DNA of 64,000 bases from Cercospora beticola (Eukaryota; Ascomycota; Dothideomycetes; Mycosphaerellales; Mycosphaerellaceae): positions 310,001 to 374,000 of the forward strand of contig NC_088942.1 in assembly GCF_033473495.1 (NCBI RefSeq). The letters are read 5' to 3'. Of this stretch, positions 44,012 through 54,995 are shown in pieces. The position numbers and the translations under genes were made by a program. Position 1 is the first letter of the stretch, and every line of letters begins with the position of its first letter. The notes under the pieces were generated by a model. The model worked only from the letters and a program-made list of their open reading frames with translations, did no database searches and was not told the DNA's origin.

Positions 44012-44270
44012 AATTGAGTGATCGAGCAGTCTGAATACAATCATGCGCGCCAAAGCTCTTTCTAGTGTCACGGCACGGCATCACCGAAGTTCCCGCCCTG
44101 ACGAAACTCACTTCGGCAGGGTATAAATCTGTCATGAACCGCAGCGGTCTGATCTGTGCGACCCTCGGATCACATGCTACCTTATGAGCAGATCCATGGC
44201 AGGATTTTTGAGCGAGAAGAGCACTGGACAGCCAACTCGGGAACCGAAATGACGACCAGACAGAGGCTCT

Positions 44271-45673
44271 TCACGAGACCTTGATTCTGGAGTCTATGAA
44301 TATCGACTTGATGACAGCTTTCGACATGAGGAACATGTCGAGAAGCCAAACAGCTACCAGCGCGATGATCATCGCGACTGAGACCCAGGCGATTGCTTCA
44401 CTCTGCAGCTCTTCTCCGAGATAGACGGTACCGAGAACCCATCCTACATTCGGGAAAATCAGAGCTAGCACCACTGTCAGCTTGTGCAATATGTAAAGCG
44501 TGTACTGGTCTCCTTACCCCACGAAGCATTATTCCAACTCATATCAATTCTCCACTTTCCCTCTCGCTTTTCGAACAGACCCGCCATAATGATGAGAAAT
44601 GCCACGCCGAAAACAAAGACGCAGAACAGCCACAGAAAGATGCCAGTCCAGGTAGCCACAATCAAGAGCACCTCTCCAGCAATCGGGTGCGTAGCAAAAT
44701 AACCATAATCCGCCGGCGCAGCTCTAGCACATCCTATCAGCGCAACAATCGTGAAACCCGCAGTCCCAACCATGATGAACAGACCTAGACAGCACAAAAG
44801 TCAGCTCACACTCACTAATCAAACGCCCCTCAACTTCATCATCAGCAAAGAGGACAACAACTCACCACCCCTCAAATCCACAACCGGCCACCCCCTCTCC
44901 AACAAATTCCCAAACACAAACGTCAAAAAAATCACACACATAATCCACCCCAGTCCCTGATACGCCACTCCCGCAACCATAATCGGCACTCTCTGCTCAA
45001 CCGGTTGACTCTGCGCAATCGCGCCCGCCGCTGTCCCCGTCAACATGGCATTCAAAATGAGAATAAACGCCGGACTTGGAAAATCTAAAACTTTAATATC
45101 CACGTATTTCGATATGATGACCATGTGTACCGTCGCAGACGTCAAAGATATACCCGCGTAGAGCCAGAATAATATCCTAATAGTCGTCACCAGCCAAAGA
45201 CCGCAATGTGGAGTTCCGTATCTCTCCATGTTAATAATCATCGTAGCTAAAGTAAGCCAGAAAGAGCCGAAAAAGTAGCATTCGGGTGGGGTGGTGAAGG
45301 ATTTTCGAATTAGTCCGGGGTTGTATTTCCAGCGGAGTATGAGGAGGAATGTAAAGAGGATGAAGAGAGCGATGTTGAAGAGGAAAATTATTGTGCCGAT
45401 TGTGGTTAGGCCGGGGAAAGTTTTGGGGGAGGAGGAGAGGAGGATGGAGATTCCGCCGGTGGATTGTGTGCAGGTGAACCAGGAGAAGGTGAAGTGGGTT
45501 GTTAGCCAGGGGAGGAAGGCGGTGCGGTGGTTGTGGTTGTGAGGTTTCGCTTCATTTTGGTGTTCTGCTGTAGAGAGTGGGAGTTTCGTGCCATTTGGAG
45601 TCGTTGGTTTGCCATGCTCGAGATAGGAGGATTCTTGGCTGGTGTTTTGGTCTTTTTCTTCTTCGGAAGACAT
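44271..45673 (-). CDS. SLAC1/TDT-family transporter (sulfite or dicarboxylate type)
   Basis: Exons 45673-44866, 44784-44518 and 44473-44271, introns 81 bp (GTGAGT..TGTCTAG) and 44 bp (GTAAGG..GCTGACAG); 425 aa with about ten hydrophobic helices. After a polar 45-residue N terminus the first helix reads HFTFSWFTCTQSTGGISILL, followed by PGLTTIGTIIFLFNIALFIL and later PPECYFFGSFWLTLATMI; the last exon contains ALIFPNVGWVLG. This order is typical of the tellurite-resistance/dicarboxylate (TDT) family, including yeast Ssu1 (sulfite efflux), fission yeast Mae1 (malate uptake) and plant SLAC1. Sequence does not decide the substrate. The terminal charged tail is short. Confidence 0.82.
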
Positions 45674-46050
45674 GGCTGATGCTTGGTGAATTGCTGAAGC
45701 TGCAAATCGCTTTTGTCCGGCTAACCTTTCTGCACGTCTCTGGCGTGCATTCTTCTCAATTCTGAACGTGGTTCCGTCGCTCGTTGGGATAGAATTTGTC
45801 CAAATTTACAAATTGTCGACTCATTCATGGATGAAAGTACGTCTCATACCGGAACGCGCGCGACACGCGGCTGAAGTTCGTGTTTGCCAGTAACCTCGCC
45901 TAAGTGCTCTTAATGTTTTACAGCACGGTGCATGATGCACGACGTCATTTCCAGATTGAGTTCGACGAATTGGTTTGGTGAACTCACCTGTGCCGCTTGC
46001 CGGAGAAGTTGAATACAAATACTGCATATATCGATTCATGGCATTGAGCA
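45674..46050. other. Intergenic, 377 bases
   Basis: Upstream of the TDT transporter and downstream of the MFS permease, both on the minus strand. No feature identified. Confidence 0.4.
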
Positions 46051-47735
46051 CTACAATACGTAGATAAATTCCGGATTCTCGACATCTGTCAAATCCAGCC
46101 ACTCTTGATTCTCCAACTTCTCGTATCCCGGCTGGGCACGAATCTCGGCCTTCTTAGCATTCTGTAATCGGCACCAGAAATATATGAAGGCCATGATCAA
46201 GAGGCAGACGCAATAGCATACAAGAATCGTAACCTCGGCGGAGACGAAGCGTGGTGCATCACTGGGACGAAAAGTTTGAGGGCATGGAAACCTAGTCAGC
46301 ATGGAGTCGAGCATATTTTGACAGAGGTAGCTTACCGATAATGTTGCCCACGCAATACGCGATGAGATACAACGCTGCCGTAGTAGTCTTCTTCGTATAT
46401 CCAGCTACGTTGGTGGATATCAGCGACAAGAAGCAGACGAAAGGCGTTGGACTCGCTTGTGTGAGATAGTATCCGGCAAGTCGAGCATTATTATATCCTT
46501 CGAGAGGCAGTCCGACGATGAGCGCCATTCCCAGGATCGCAAGAATCATACCGCCAGATGACGTGAGAATACGACTTCCAAGCCTGTCCCCTAGGAAACC
46601 AGTCACAAGCAGAACAACCACTTCGACCGCACCGCCCGGCGTGCCATAGAGCAGAGACTGCTGCTTGGTATAGCCAAAGCTGGTGATGAGCTGAGAAAAG
46701 AAGTTGGTAAGGCCTCCGTTGGGGATATCTGCGACGAGGGCGTAAAGCGCGAAACCCCAGACCATCGGGTCTGTCAACGCTTCCCGAAGTTGGTACATCT
46801 TGAAATGTTTGTTTCCAACCCCTTGCTGATTAACTCGAATTCGCTGGAGGGCGAGAACGCGATCTTCTTTGCTCAGCCATCGAGCGTTCATTTGGTTGTC
46901 TGGTACTGTGAAAAGGAAGACGATGCCCACTGCGGAGGTCACTAGTCCAGTCGCCAGGAAAAGTATCTGCCATCCTGCAAGACTCGCCGGATGTTTTTCA
47001 GTCCCCACTGCGATGCCATAGGCGACCACACCTCCAATGATCTGAGCGATTCCGTTCCAGCAAAACCAAATGCTTACTCTGAATCCTTGCTCTGCTTTCG
47101 TGTACCATTGACTGGTCAGAAGGGCGAAGCCTGGTGTCACAGCCGATTCTGTCAATCCGAGAAAGAAACGGATCGCCACGGCGCCAGAGAAGTCTTTGGC
47201 AGCGGCAAAGCAAGCCAAGACCAGACCCCAAAGAATGATACACACCGCTGAGTACTTTCCAAGTGGCAGTCGTTGCAACAGGCGATTCGTAGGATATTCC
47301 CAGGCCAAGTAGCTGTCATCCACAATTTTAGCCAGGGTTCAATTAGTCTTTGCGTCTCACATTTACTCACCCAAAGTAGAACATGCTTCCCAGCCACTGA
47401 TAATTGTCCCCAACCAGACGCAGATCAGTCTGAAGTCCCATGATGGAAGCGTAAGATAACGTCGTCTTATCCAGATACTGCAGACCATAGATCGTGCACA
47501 TGATTGGCATCAGATTCCAATCGATGATCCTGCGTAATCTCTTGTTGGTAGCTTCGTCGATATCAATCACTTCGCCGGTCTGGCCCTCGAAGGCTTTCAT
47601 CGCCTCGTCCGCATCGTGAGAATGCTTGAGGATATTCTCTGGCACGGAGCCTGAACGTATCGCCCCATCATCGAATGCCGCAATCTTCTTTTCCGGGTCT
47701 GAGTCTGCATCGTAAGTGTGATTGTGGCTAGCCAT
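46051..47735 (-). CDS. MFS anion:cation symporter, Dal5/allantoate-permease type; last splice acceptor anomalous
   Basis: Exons 47735-47371, 47312-46336 and 46283-46051. Intron 1 is canonical (58 bp, GTGAGT..GATGACAG, phase 2). With all three exons the protein is 524 aa, twelve helices, with LQYLDKTTLSYASIMGLQ in helix 1 and AIRFFLGLTESAVTPGFALLTSQWYT in the central region, typical of the ACS family that includes Dal5. The final join should read YCVGNIIG then PQTFRPSDAPRF. A GTAAGC donor starts at 46335, but the only frame-preserving intron end is TTTCCAT at 46284, with CAT where CAG is expected. Use of the nearby TAG acceptor would shift the frame and remove the last helices. The gene may therefore be damaged or use a rare site. 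The substrate is inferred only from family (ureides, nicotinate or similar anions). Confidence 0.8.
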
Positions 47736-48442
47736 TGTTCTTCCCGAAGCACTGCACGGTGCCTTCAAGGTCAATACAAGACAGAATGCCAAAAACGAGA
47801 GGAAGGGAAGTCTCAGACGCCCACGCTGATCCCTACATCATGTACTGCGATCGGCACGCCCGCCAGTCAACATTGTGTGGCGGCCGCGATAGCTGTGATA
47901 AGCTGCACGAAGCATGGCCGTTCGCTGCGCATGGCGACCACATGGAGGCGGAGAATATGCGGCAGTGGAGTGATAGGCAGAGCTTTGCCTGTGAATGGCA
48001 GGTTACAATGGCGGAGGAGGGGTGGTCGGGCAAGGATGTGGATCCCACTTCGCCTTGAGCATGCTTAGACGGCACTTGTCTCGCCTTGGCGATAGCTTCG
48101 GGGTCGGAAGGAGGCCGTGCTTGTAACCTGGACGCCTTCTGATAACAATGTGATGATATGGGTTGCATTGCGGGTGTTGAAGAAGAAGGGTTGTCTGCGA
48201 TGAAAGTGGCAAGCAAAGCTCGGCCATTGCAGGCAGGCATCGGCATTTGTCAATGTGGCCTCAGGCTCAAATAAGTCCTCGGTCGACACCACTTGCTACA
48301 TTCAGTCACTATTTCCTACGGACAGACGAACCTCTCAAATGCCAGGTTCAAAGCTCTCTCGCAAATCACTGCGACCTTGGGATCAGATGTCCAACAAGCA
48401 GAAACCACACACTTTGAGGCAAGACTCAAATGTGAGACTCTG
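47736..48442. other. Intergenic, 707 bases
   Basis: Leader of the MFS permease and 3' side of the HET gene. Frames here have no domain or start support. Confidence 0.4.
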
Positions 48443-50316
48443 CTACACCATGCGAAAGATTTCGCTCTGCGCGCCACTCTCTTGCAACATCGCCACTTTC
48501 TCGCCAAACATGACATCGTCGGATTGAATGTAGCATTCTCCCAGGAAACGATATTTCCCGTCCCCCGTTGGCCGAAGAATGTATGGCATCATTCCGCCGA
48601 GGATCATGGCAACAACATCACCTCTCCTCGTGATCCTGGATCCCACTCCTACGTATCCTGCAGTGGTACGGAACACACGTCGTCTTCTGCAGACGTTGAG
48701 CAGGGCGACTTCATACCGCCTGGCAGGCCGCAAGTCTCCTAGTTCCATTGATGTCCAATCAAGCGAACATCGATCATCGTCGAAGATGTAGGCTTTGAGA
48801 TCCGTCCATGCCGCTAGATCCGCGGCGGTTGCGAGCTCGTTCTCGCAATTGACTCCACCGATGAATAAAGACGCCGTTTCCAGCTCATCACTCTGCTCTT
48901 GAGTGATTTGGATGCAATCCTTCAGCCATTTTCTTTGCCGAGGCGGATCCTCCCAGATCTCTTCAGTAAGCTCCGGTAATGTTTCCTCTATAGTACACAG
49001 CTTGAATCCCGAGACTTCAAGTACGTTCAGATCAATGCCACATCCTGAATTTGATTCGGGCCATGGCTGGGCGTATGCCTTGGCGCAATTGAAGTGGCTA
49101 TGCATAAATGTCACAGGATGGATTTCTTGACCCCATTTGTCCAAGTTCAGGACCCATGTGGGGGCAGAAGACTCCTCCAGGCTTTCATTAGAGGTGAGAC
49201 TGACGTTTTTCCAAAGCCATGGACCGTCCTCGTACTCCTTCAGTGCAAATCTCATAGCATCGCGCACAACCTCGTGGTACGACCGGTTGTAGTCCGGCTG
49301 CAGGAGACAAGGAATCTCGTCCGACCATGTCTTCAACCCAAGCATACCGTACACCCGATCAGCTGGTACACTTGTCTGGAAAGCCCTTGCCTTCTCCAAC
49401 AAGTGACTGACCATTAGCGGGCCGCAAGTCGAACCGCCGTAAGGCACATCTGCCAGATCCCATATGATCCAGGCGTTTCTGCAACCCGTGGACTCAGTAA
49501 TACTGCTAGACACGTAGAGCTCCTTGTAACGTAGCCAGTTGGCGGCCCGCAGGAGGTTTAGTAGGTCAAACTGGAAAGACCCAAAGAAGCATGTATTTGA
49601 AGGAGCGAGGACAGCTTCCTGGATGACCCACAATCTACTGCAAGATCATTAGCTACTAATGTAAGACCGATCACTGTAGGGAGCATCTACCTAAACCATG
49701 GCAGCGAGAAGAGGCATGTCTGTAGCCGCTCAAAATCTACAGAACAGCGCAATCCTGAGTCGGCCTTGATCGGAGTCTTATCAATATGCTTGAGATTGTT
49801 CGTCTCTTCGTTCATGTCTTTGAGAATGGTCGAGATGTCTTGTAGAGCTAAGCTAGTTGAGTGCTCATCCTCGCAATGACCGAAGCAGACAAGGTTTCCA
49901 ATCGAGCTCCGGTATATGTCGCCCATCAGTGCGACCTGTTGTGCGCGTTCTTCGAGATTCTTCTGATTGATGCACACAGCATCAATCCATACAGTCCGGA
50001 TGACACTCGAGAATCGCGTACGCCGTAATGCTGCCACGCAGCTAGCTGAGTATTTGTACGTCTCTCCATCGATGACGAGTGTCTCAAGTTCTTTAGCGTC
50101 TCCCCAGACGTACGAGATGCTCTCGTACTTGGGCATGCGGGCGCCCTTGAGACTCGCGTGGCGTAGAGTGCATACTACGAGTGCGTCCCAGAATTCAGCG
50201 GGCTGTACATCAAGTAACCTGAATTCTTGACAGTCTGAGCACAGAGACTTGTAGTTGTACTTGATATCTTTGACGAACGCATTGCGTTCCTGTGAGTTCA
50301 GCTCGCACCCTGTCAT
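48443..50316 (-). CDS. HET-domain (heterokaryon incompatibility type) protein
   Basis: Exons 50316-49691 and 49637-48443; the 53-bp intron (GTAGAT..GCTAATG..TTGCAG) is phase 2; 606 aa. The HET domain spans about residues 60-225, with the expected blocks YESISYVWG, VWIDAVCINQKNLEERAQQV with MGDIYRSS, and after the splice PWFSRLWVIQEA. The C-terminal half is not a known effector module; it has the late RRRVFRTTAGYVGVG segment commonly seen in this family (a region after the HET domain linked to nuclear or cytosolic anchoring of large HET proteins). Role: HET domains trigger incompatibility cell death or innate-like responses, yet most members in a genome have no proven function. No NLR, WD40 or ankyrin partner domain is fused. 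Confidence 0.88.
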
Positions 50317-50958
50317 ATCGCAACAACGAATAGCCTGGGCAACCGAAATCAGTCGAGTAAACGTGAAGAATTAGCAGTGAACAAAATCACCAGAAGTGTA
50401 AGAGAATAGACTCCAGTAACCTCGAGACAGCTATCACACTAGGTCGCAGTGAAGTGAAGTTCATTGAGATTCCAAATGTAATATCAGATTGCGAATGAGC
50501 ATTGCTGAGGTGATGGGCGGACATGCCCACAAAAATATCAGTGACTGACTGGTGGATAAGCGGTTGACAACACAACGATCTCGCTAGTCGACCCTCAGTG
50601 GTCATGAAGCAACTCATCTGATCTCGGTTCTGCAACAATTCGTGAGTGCTGTTCTTGCTCATAACTGCCAGCAGAAAATCCTACGCTTTGTCGTGAGTAT
50701 TTAGTACCTGATTGGCCTCGTCTACTCACTCGCTTCAGCCAGAGGCGACTTGCAGCTACGCCCTGCTGCACAAGCCGAGCAACAGTTAATACCTTGCTGG
50801 AAGGGACATTTCCGATTGACGGAAGGAAAGGGTCGGGCGCAGAGGTGTGTACGTTTCGTCAATCTCGAAGTTGTGCAACGATTCCTGCCAACACATACGT
50901 CAAAACCTCATGCCGGGCCCGAATCCCCACGAGCAGCAGCAGAAGGCCTCCTCACCTC
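50317..50958. other. Intergenic, 642 bases
   Basis: Upstream of the HET gene and downstream of the allantoicase gene. No feature recognised. Confidence 0.4.
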
Positions 50959-52118
50959 TCATCCTCTCCTCCCAAAAACCCTCACCCTCTTCACACCCCC
51001 ATCCGGAATAATAACCAACTTCACAAACCCATACCCCTCCCCTTCAACCCTCTCCAAAACCTCCTTCCCATACTCATGCTCCGCATCAGGCCCCGTCTTC
51101 TGCGGCTTCAAAACCTCAACCCAATCACCCGAATCATGCCCTGGCGCACTCTCACTCGCACCCGCAGCAAAAACCTGCACCTTCTGCGGAAAATTCCCCC
51201 GAAAATGCGCAGTATCAACCACAATCCTCTCAATCACCCCATCAGGAATCCCAAGTCTAATAATCGTCCAATCGACATGTTCCCCTCGAGATCTCTTCGT
51301 CTCCCATCCATCACCCATATCGACTCCTCGTCCAGGAAGGAGTAAATTATCCTTCGTACCGAAATGTTGATCAGAGCAGGAAACTGCCACACCACCATTA
51401 ACAGTCGCAGCGAGGTCGAAGATTTCGTTGACATCTTGCGGAAGGACAGGGACGACTTCTCCAAAGAGTCGGAAACGAGCGATTCCTCCATCGGGAAACA
51501 TTTGTAACCGCACATGCGTGTAAGCTTTGTCTGTGGTCTTGGGCAAAAGCCAGCCATGTCGTTGACTTGGTCCACATTCTTGCTTGGGTAGGATAGTTTC
51601 CACAGTACTATCATTGTCCCAGAATTTTGAGGTCTTGATTTCCTCTTCTCTGCTATCGTCCACAAAGACACCTTGTACAGCGACTTCAGGTGCTTGGTTG
51701 CCGTTGAAGAAAGCGGTATCGATCTCCACGCCTTTGACTCTTCCACTTGCTACGCCTAAGCGTATGACAACCCAGTCAAAGGGTTCTGTATTGTGTCGTC
51801 GTGTTTCCCAGCCATCATACCAAGCTCCAGCGTATGTGAAGACACCTGGTTTGCGGACAGGTGGGGTAGGAGTTGTGAGGTTGTCGGCGGCAGCGAACCA
51901 TTCGTCGGAGAAGGAGAGGATACGAGACCCGAGGGCCTTGTTGATCAGGTCTGCGTTCGGTCAGCAGGTGTAATCGCACGAAGCTGTCGACCAGTGTGCC
52001 TCTCACCAATGCTATCAGACTTGAAAGTCGCATCGATTTGATCTGCAGGCACAGACTTGACAACAGAGTCAATGACTTCCTGTGCAGCATCTGCAGTAAA
52101 CACTTGAGCTTCAGCCAT
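50959..52118 (-). CDS. Allantoicase
   Basis: Exons 52118-52007 and 51950-50959; the 56-bp intron (GTGAGA..GAACGCAG) is phase 1; 367 aa starting MAEAQVFTADAAQEV. Two allantoicase repeats are clear. The first contains DLINKALGSRILSFSDEWF, PGVFTYAGAWYDGWETRRH and DWVVIRLGVASGRVKGVEID. The second contains DNLLLPGRGVDMGDGWETKR and DWTIIRLGIPDGVIERIVVD. The enzyme hydrolyses allantoate to ureidoglycolate and urea in the purine-degradation (uric acid) pathway; it is cytosolic, with no signal. Length is normal for fungal Dal2-type enzymes. It lies about 3 kb from the Dal5-type permease, with the HET gene between. The family assignment is firm; the metabolic linkage to the neighbour is inference. Confidence 0.93.
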
Positions 52119-52624
52119 CGTGAAACTGTTGGTGTAGATTGGTGTCAGAACGTACCATCAATGACAGTGGGCAAGCTGTACCTTTTGCATGCGTGCCAAT
52201 GTTCGGGGCCTATCGATAGCTGCACCTCGTTTCACGCTATCAGGTGTTTCAGTGGCGTAAAAGCCAGGCGCGGCCATCTCGGCCAGCTCCGGCCGACGGC
52301 TCCCCAGATTTTACCCTTGAACCATTTGCCAGTTCCATTTCTCCACCTGAGACAATCGAGTAAACATAAAGTAATCGGGGTTGGTAGAGTTGACGAGCTG
52401 CAGACCTTTCTCCTGTTTCCTCCGCTCTTGCATTTGCGTCGAATGCATGACTAAAACCTGCTCGACGAGGTCCGGATTGGCGCAGTGCGGAGAAGTTGTG
52501 CTCGAAAAGAATTGATATTGCCGTGCTATGAGATACTGTGCTAAATCACCTGTGGTTTGTCGTAAGTAGAATGCAGCATGAACTCAACGGTATCGACAAC
52601 GCCATTCCTATGCAAATGCATCGC
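52119..52624. other. Intergenic, 506 bases
   Basis: Upstream of allantoicase and downstream of the amine oxidase, both minus strand. A GC-rich local palindromic patch occurs around 52270-52300. No gene supported. Confidence 0.4.
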
Positions 52625-54371
52625 TTAGTGAAGACTGACAAAATCTCCACCATCATGTTCAACGCCGAGACTGTTCAAGAGGTTCTTTGCGGCGGTCTCG
52701 CCGGTAGCAAAAGCTCCGTGCACACATCCGTTGCCAGTCAGAGTACAGTGCTCTCCAGCGAATTGGAGTCGCGAGCCTTTGTGGTTCTCGAGAGCATCCA
52801 TCAACAGGTCAGGATCGTCACCAACCTTGTCGGCGGAGTAGGAGCCATATCCAGCCAGTGGGTCCTGGGACCAGTGCGTGGTCTCAACGTCGATGAGACG
52901 AGGGAGAGACTTGTATGGCTCAGTGCGGAGAAGCTTGAAAAGGGGTTCGAAAAACTTGTAGATTTCCTTCTTGTTGGTCATGGCCTCGATGCGCTGCGTC
53001 AAAGGCTCGGCGATCTGGATACAGAGCTCCTTTCCTCCGGTCATGATCCAGAGATTGATGGTAACAGTGGCATAGTTCAAGATGGAATACTGTTCGTCAG
53101 AGCTGCTCGAGCCAGGTGACGTCGAATACTGATCGGCATCCAGCTCCGGGGGAGATGGGAAGTACACGAACTGATCATTCTCCTTACTCCAAAAGACATC
53201 AGCAAATTCGAAGAACACTTTGCCTAGAGCTCCATAGCTGAACTTGGAGATGGCGAGCTGCATGTCGCTTGGCAATGGTGGATCGAAGTGGACCAGGTTT
53301 CGCTTGAGAGCACCGAGCGGCAAGGTAGAGACAACGGCATCGGCTTCAACGACATGCACATTTCCTTCGTCGTCGTGATACTCGACGGCACATTTCTTTG
53401 AGCCATCTTCAGTCCATGCAATGCTGTCGACAGTGCTGTTGAGCTGAATGGAGTTTGGAAGGAGACAATCGGCGGTCCATTTGACGATGGCATCGTAACC
53501 ACCTTTCATGTACAGATTGCGTTCGGTAATGAAGTAGGAGAGATGTTTGGAAGAGGCGGTCTCGATCGAAGTTCCGATCCACAACTCAACTTCTTTGAAT
53601 GCCTGTGGAGCCCACAAGCGCTCATCATCGGTGATGAGCTCGTGCTTTGCAACGAACGCGTTCACAAAGTCAGACACGGGTTGATCAGGCGCTTCTGGGT
53701 GCGTTTCATAGTACCACTCCATATGATCTGCAGCTTCGTCGGCCACTTTTTTGAACTTGGCCTGAGCACCAGCTCGACCGTGCTCCGTGTAGTACAGAGG
53801 GAGCCCATCATCATAGTAGTAGTCGAGCTTCAGCTTCGAGATTAGTTTGACCAGAGGATTCTGGCTTGTCTCGTGGCACCATGCAGCGCCTAATGTTCCT
53901 GGTGTTAGCAAGCGAGAGAGAATATCCCCTGGGGTGAAGAAGCCTTTCGGCCATCAACGAACCAACACAGGTCTGCAGCTCAGTATCAGCTACAAGTTTT
54001 GTGTTTGAGGACTAACCAATATCTCTTGGTACGCCTTTTTCGTTTCTCGTAGTCTGTATGCGTCCACCGATGCGGTCGCGAGCTTCAACGATAGTGACGT
54101 CCAGGCCATGGCGCTGGAGCACAGATGCGGCGCGGAGGCCAGAGATACCCGCACCAAGCACAATCACTTTGGCCTTCTCGTTGACTCCGGTCCTGGGTGC
54201 CAGCTTGTCGATAGCTGCCGGCGCCTCTGCCTGGACGGCCATGTTGGCAGAGACTGAGGATGCGTCCTCGCCCAGGCCGGAGCCACAATTAGAGGGCTTT
54301 TTGGGAGGACTGTCACATATCGTGGAGGTCTGGTGGTATAAGTGCGCCATGTTGTGCTGACACGTTGACAT
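52625..54371 (-). CDS. FAD-dependent amine/polyamine oxidase-like protein
   Basis: Exons 54371-54017 and 53889-52625; the 127-bp intron (GTTAGT..GCTAACAC..CATTAG) is phase 1; 539 aa (532 if the second ATG at 54350 is used). The dinucleotide site [18 protein letters not shown] ends in [11 protein letters not shown]. The splice creates [15 protein letters not shown]. Near the C terminus, [20 protein letters not shown] is the second FAD-contact motif of flavin amine oxidases. Central [13 protein letters not shown] is also typical. Likely substrates are polyamines or related secondary amines, or a lysine-specific type; no SWIRM or signal peptide is present, so a histone demethylase or secreted enzyme is unlikely. 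It is divergent from the MFS gene at 54996. Confidence 0.85.
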
Positions 54372-54995
54372 TCACGTGCGTCGGTGTGTGCGTTTGGGAC
54401 TGTTGCTGTTCGCAGTGGGCAAGTTGTGAGAGGAGAAGAGAAGCTGAAGAGCAGCGCGAGGCAAGGGTCATCCAGCCAGTGGGCACGTGGGATGTGCGGG
54501 ATATCTGGCGTAAGTGACGCAGGTGAACCAGACTCATCCCAGCAAGTGCTTCCGAGTTGGGCGGCGCGGTGGTTGCCCGCTGCAATTCGCTCGCCACTCG
54601 GGCCTCTCAGCTGCTGCATCGATCCATCCATCGATCCTGGACTCCGCTCGACGGAAAATGCGCTATCGCGATAAGAAGAAATCTGCTACGCGGCCTTGGG
54701 CCTTGCTGGCGCACTCTTGCGTTTCTTGTCCTCCTCATCCTAGCATGCGTGCAGAAGCTTATCTTTTCGGAATCTCGGTCGACGCCATCAAGTAACGATG
54801 CTGTGCTGCTGACTGGTGAACGAGAGCAGCGCTACGCCACCGACAGCGCTGCGGTAGCACCATCAGCTTTGCATACAGATCATACAGTGGCGAGCTGAGC
54901 CAACACAATCAGAATCGAAGCAAACCAAGCCCTCATATTTCAAGGCATTGTCAAAGTCAAATTCTAGAGCACGCTCTGAGAGAGCAAGACAAGCC
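54372..54995. promoter_or_regulatory. Divergent intergenic region, amine oxidase and MFS genes
   Basis: 624 bases between the start of the amine oxidase (minus) and the MFS transporter (plus). Both genes could share regulation. GC-rich; no specific site is identified. Confidence 0.35.

Noticed and set aside
54948..54995. Upstream extension of the MFS transporter
   Set aside because: It begins at TTG; the first ATG is at 54996 and leads to the conserved N terminus.
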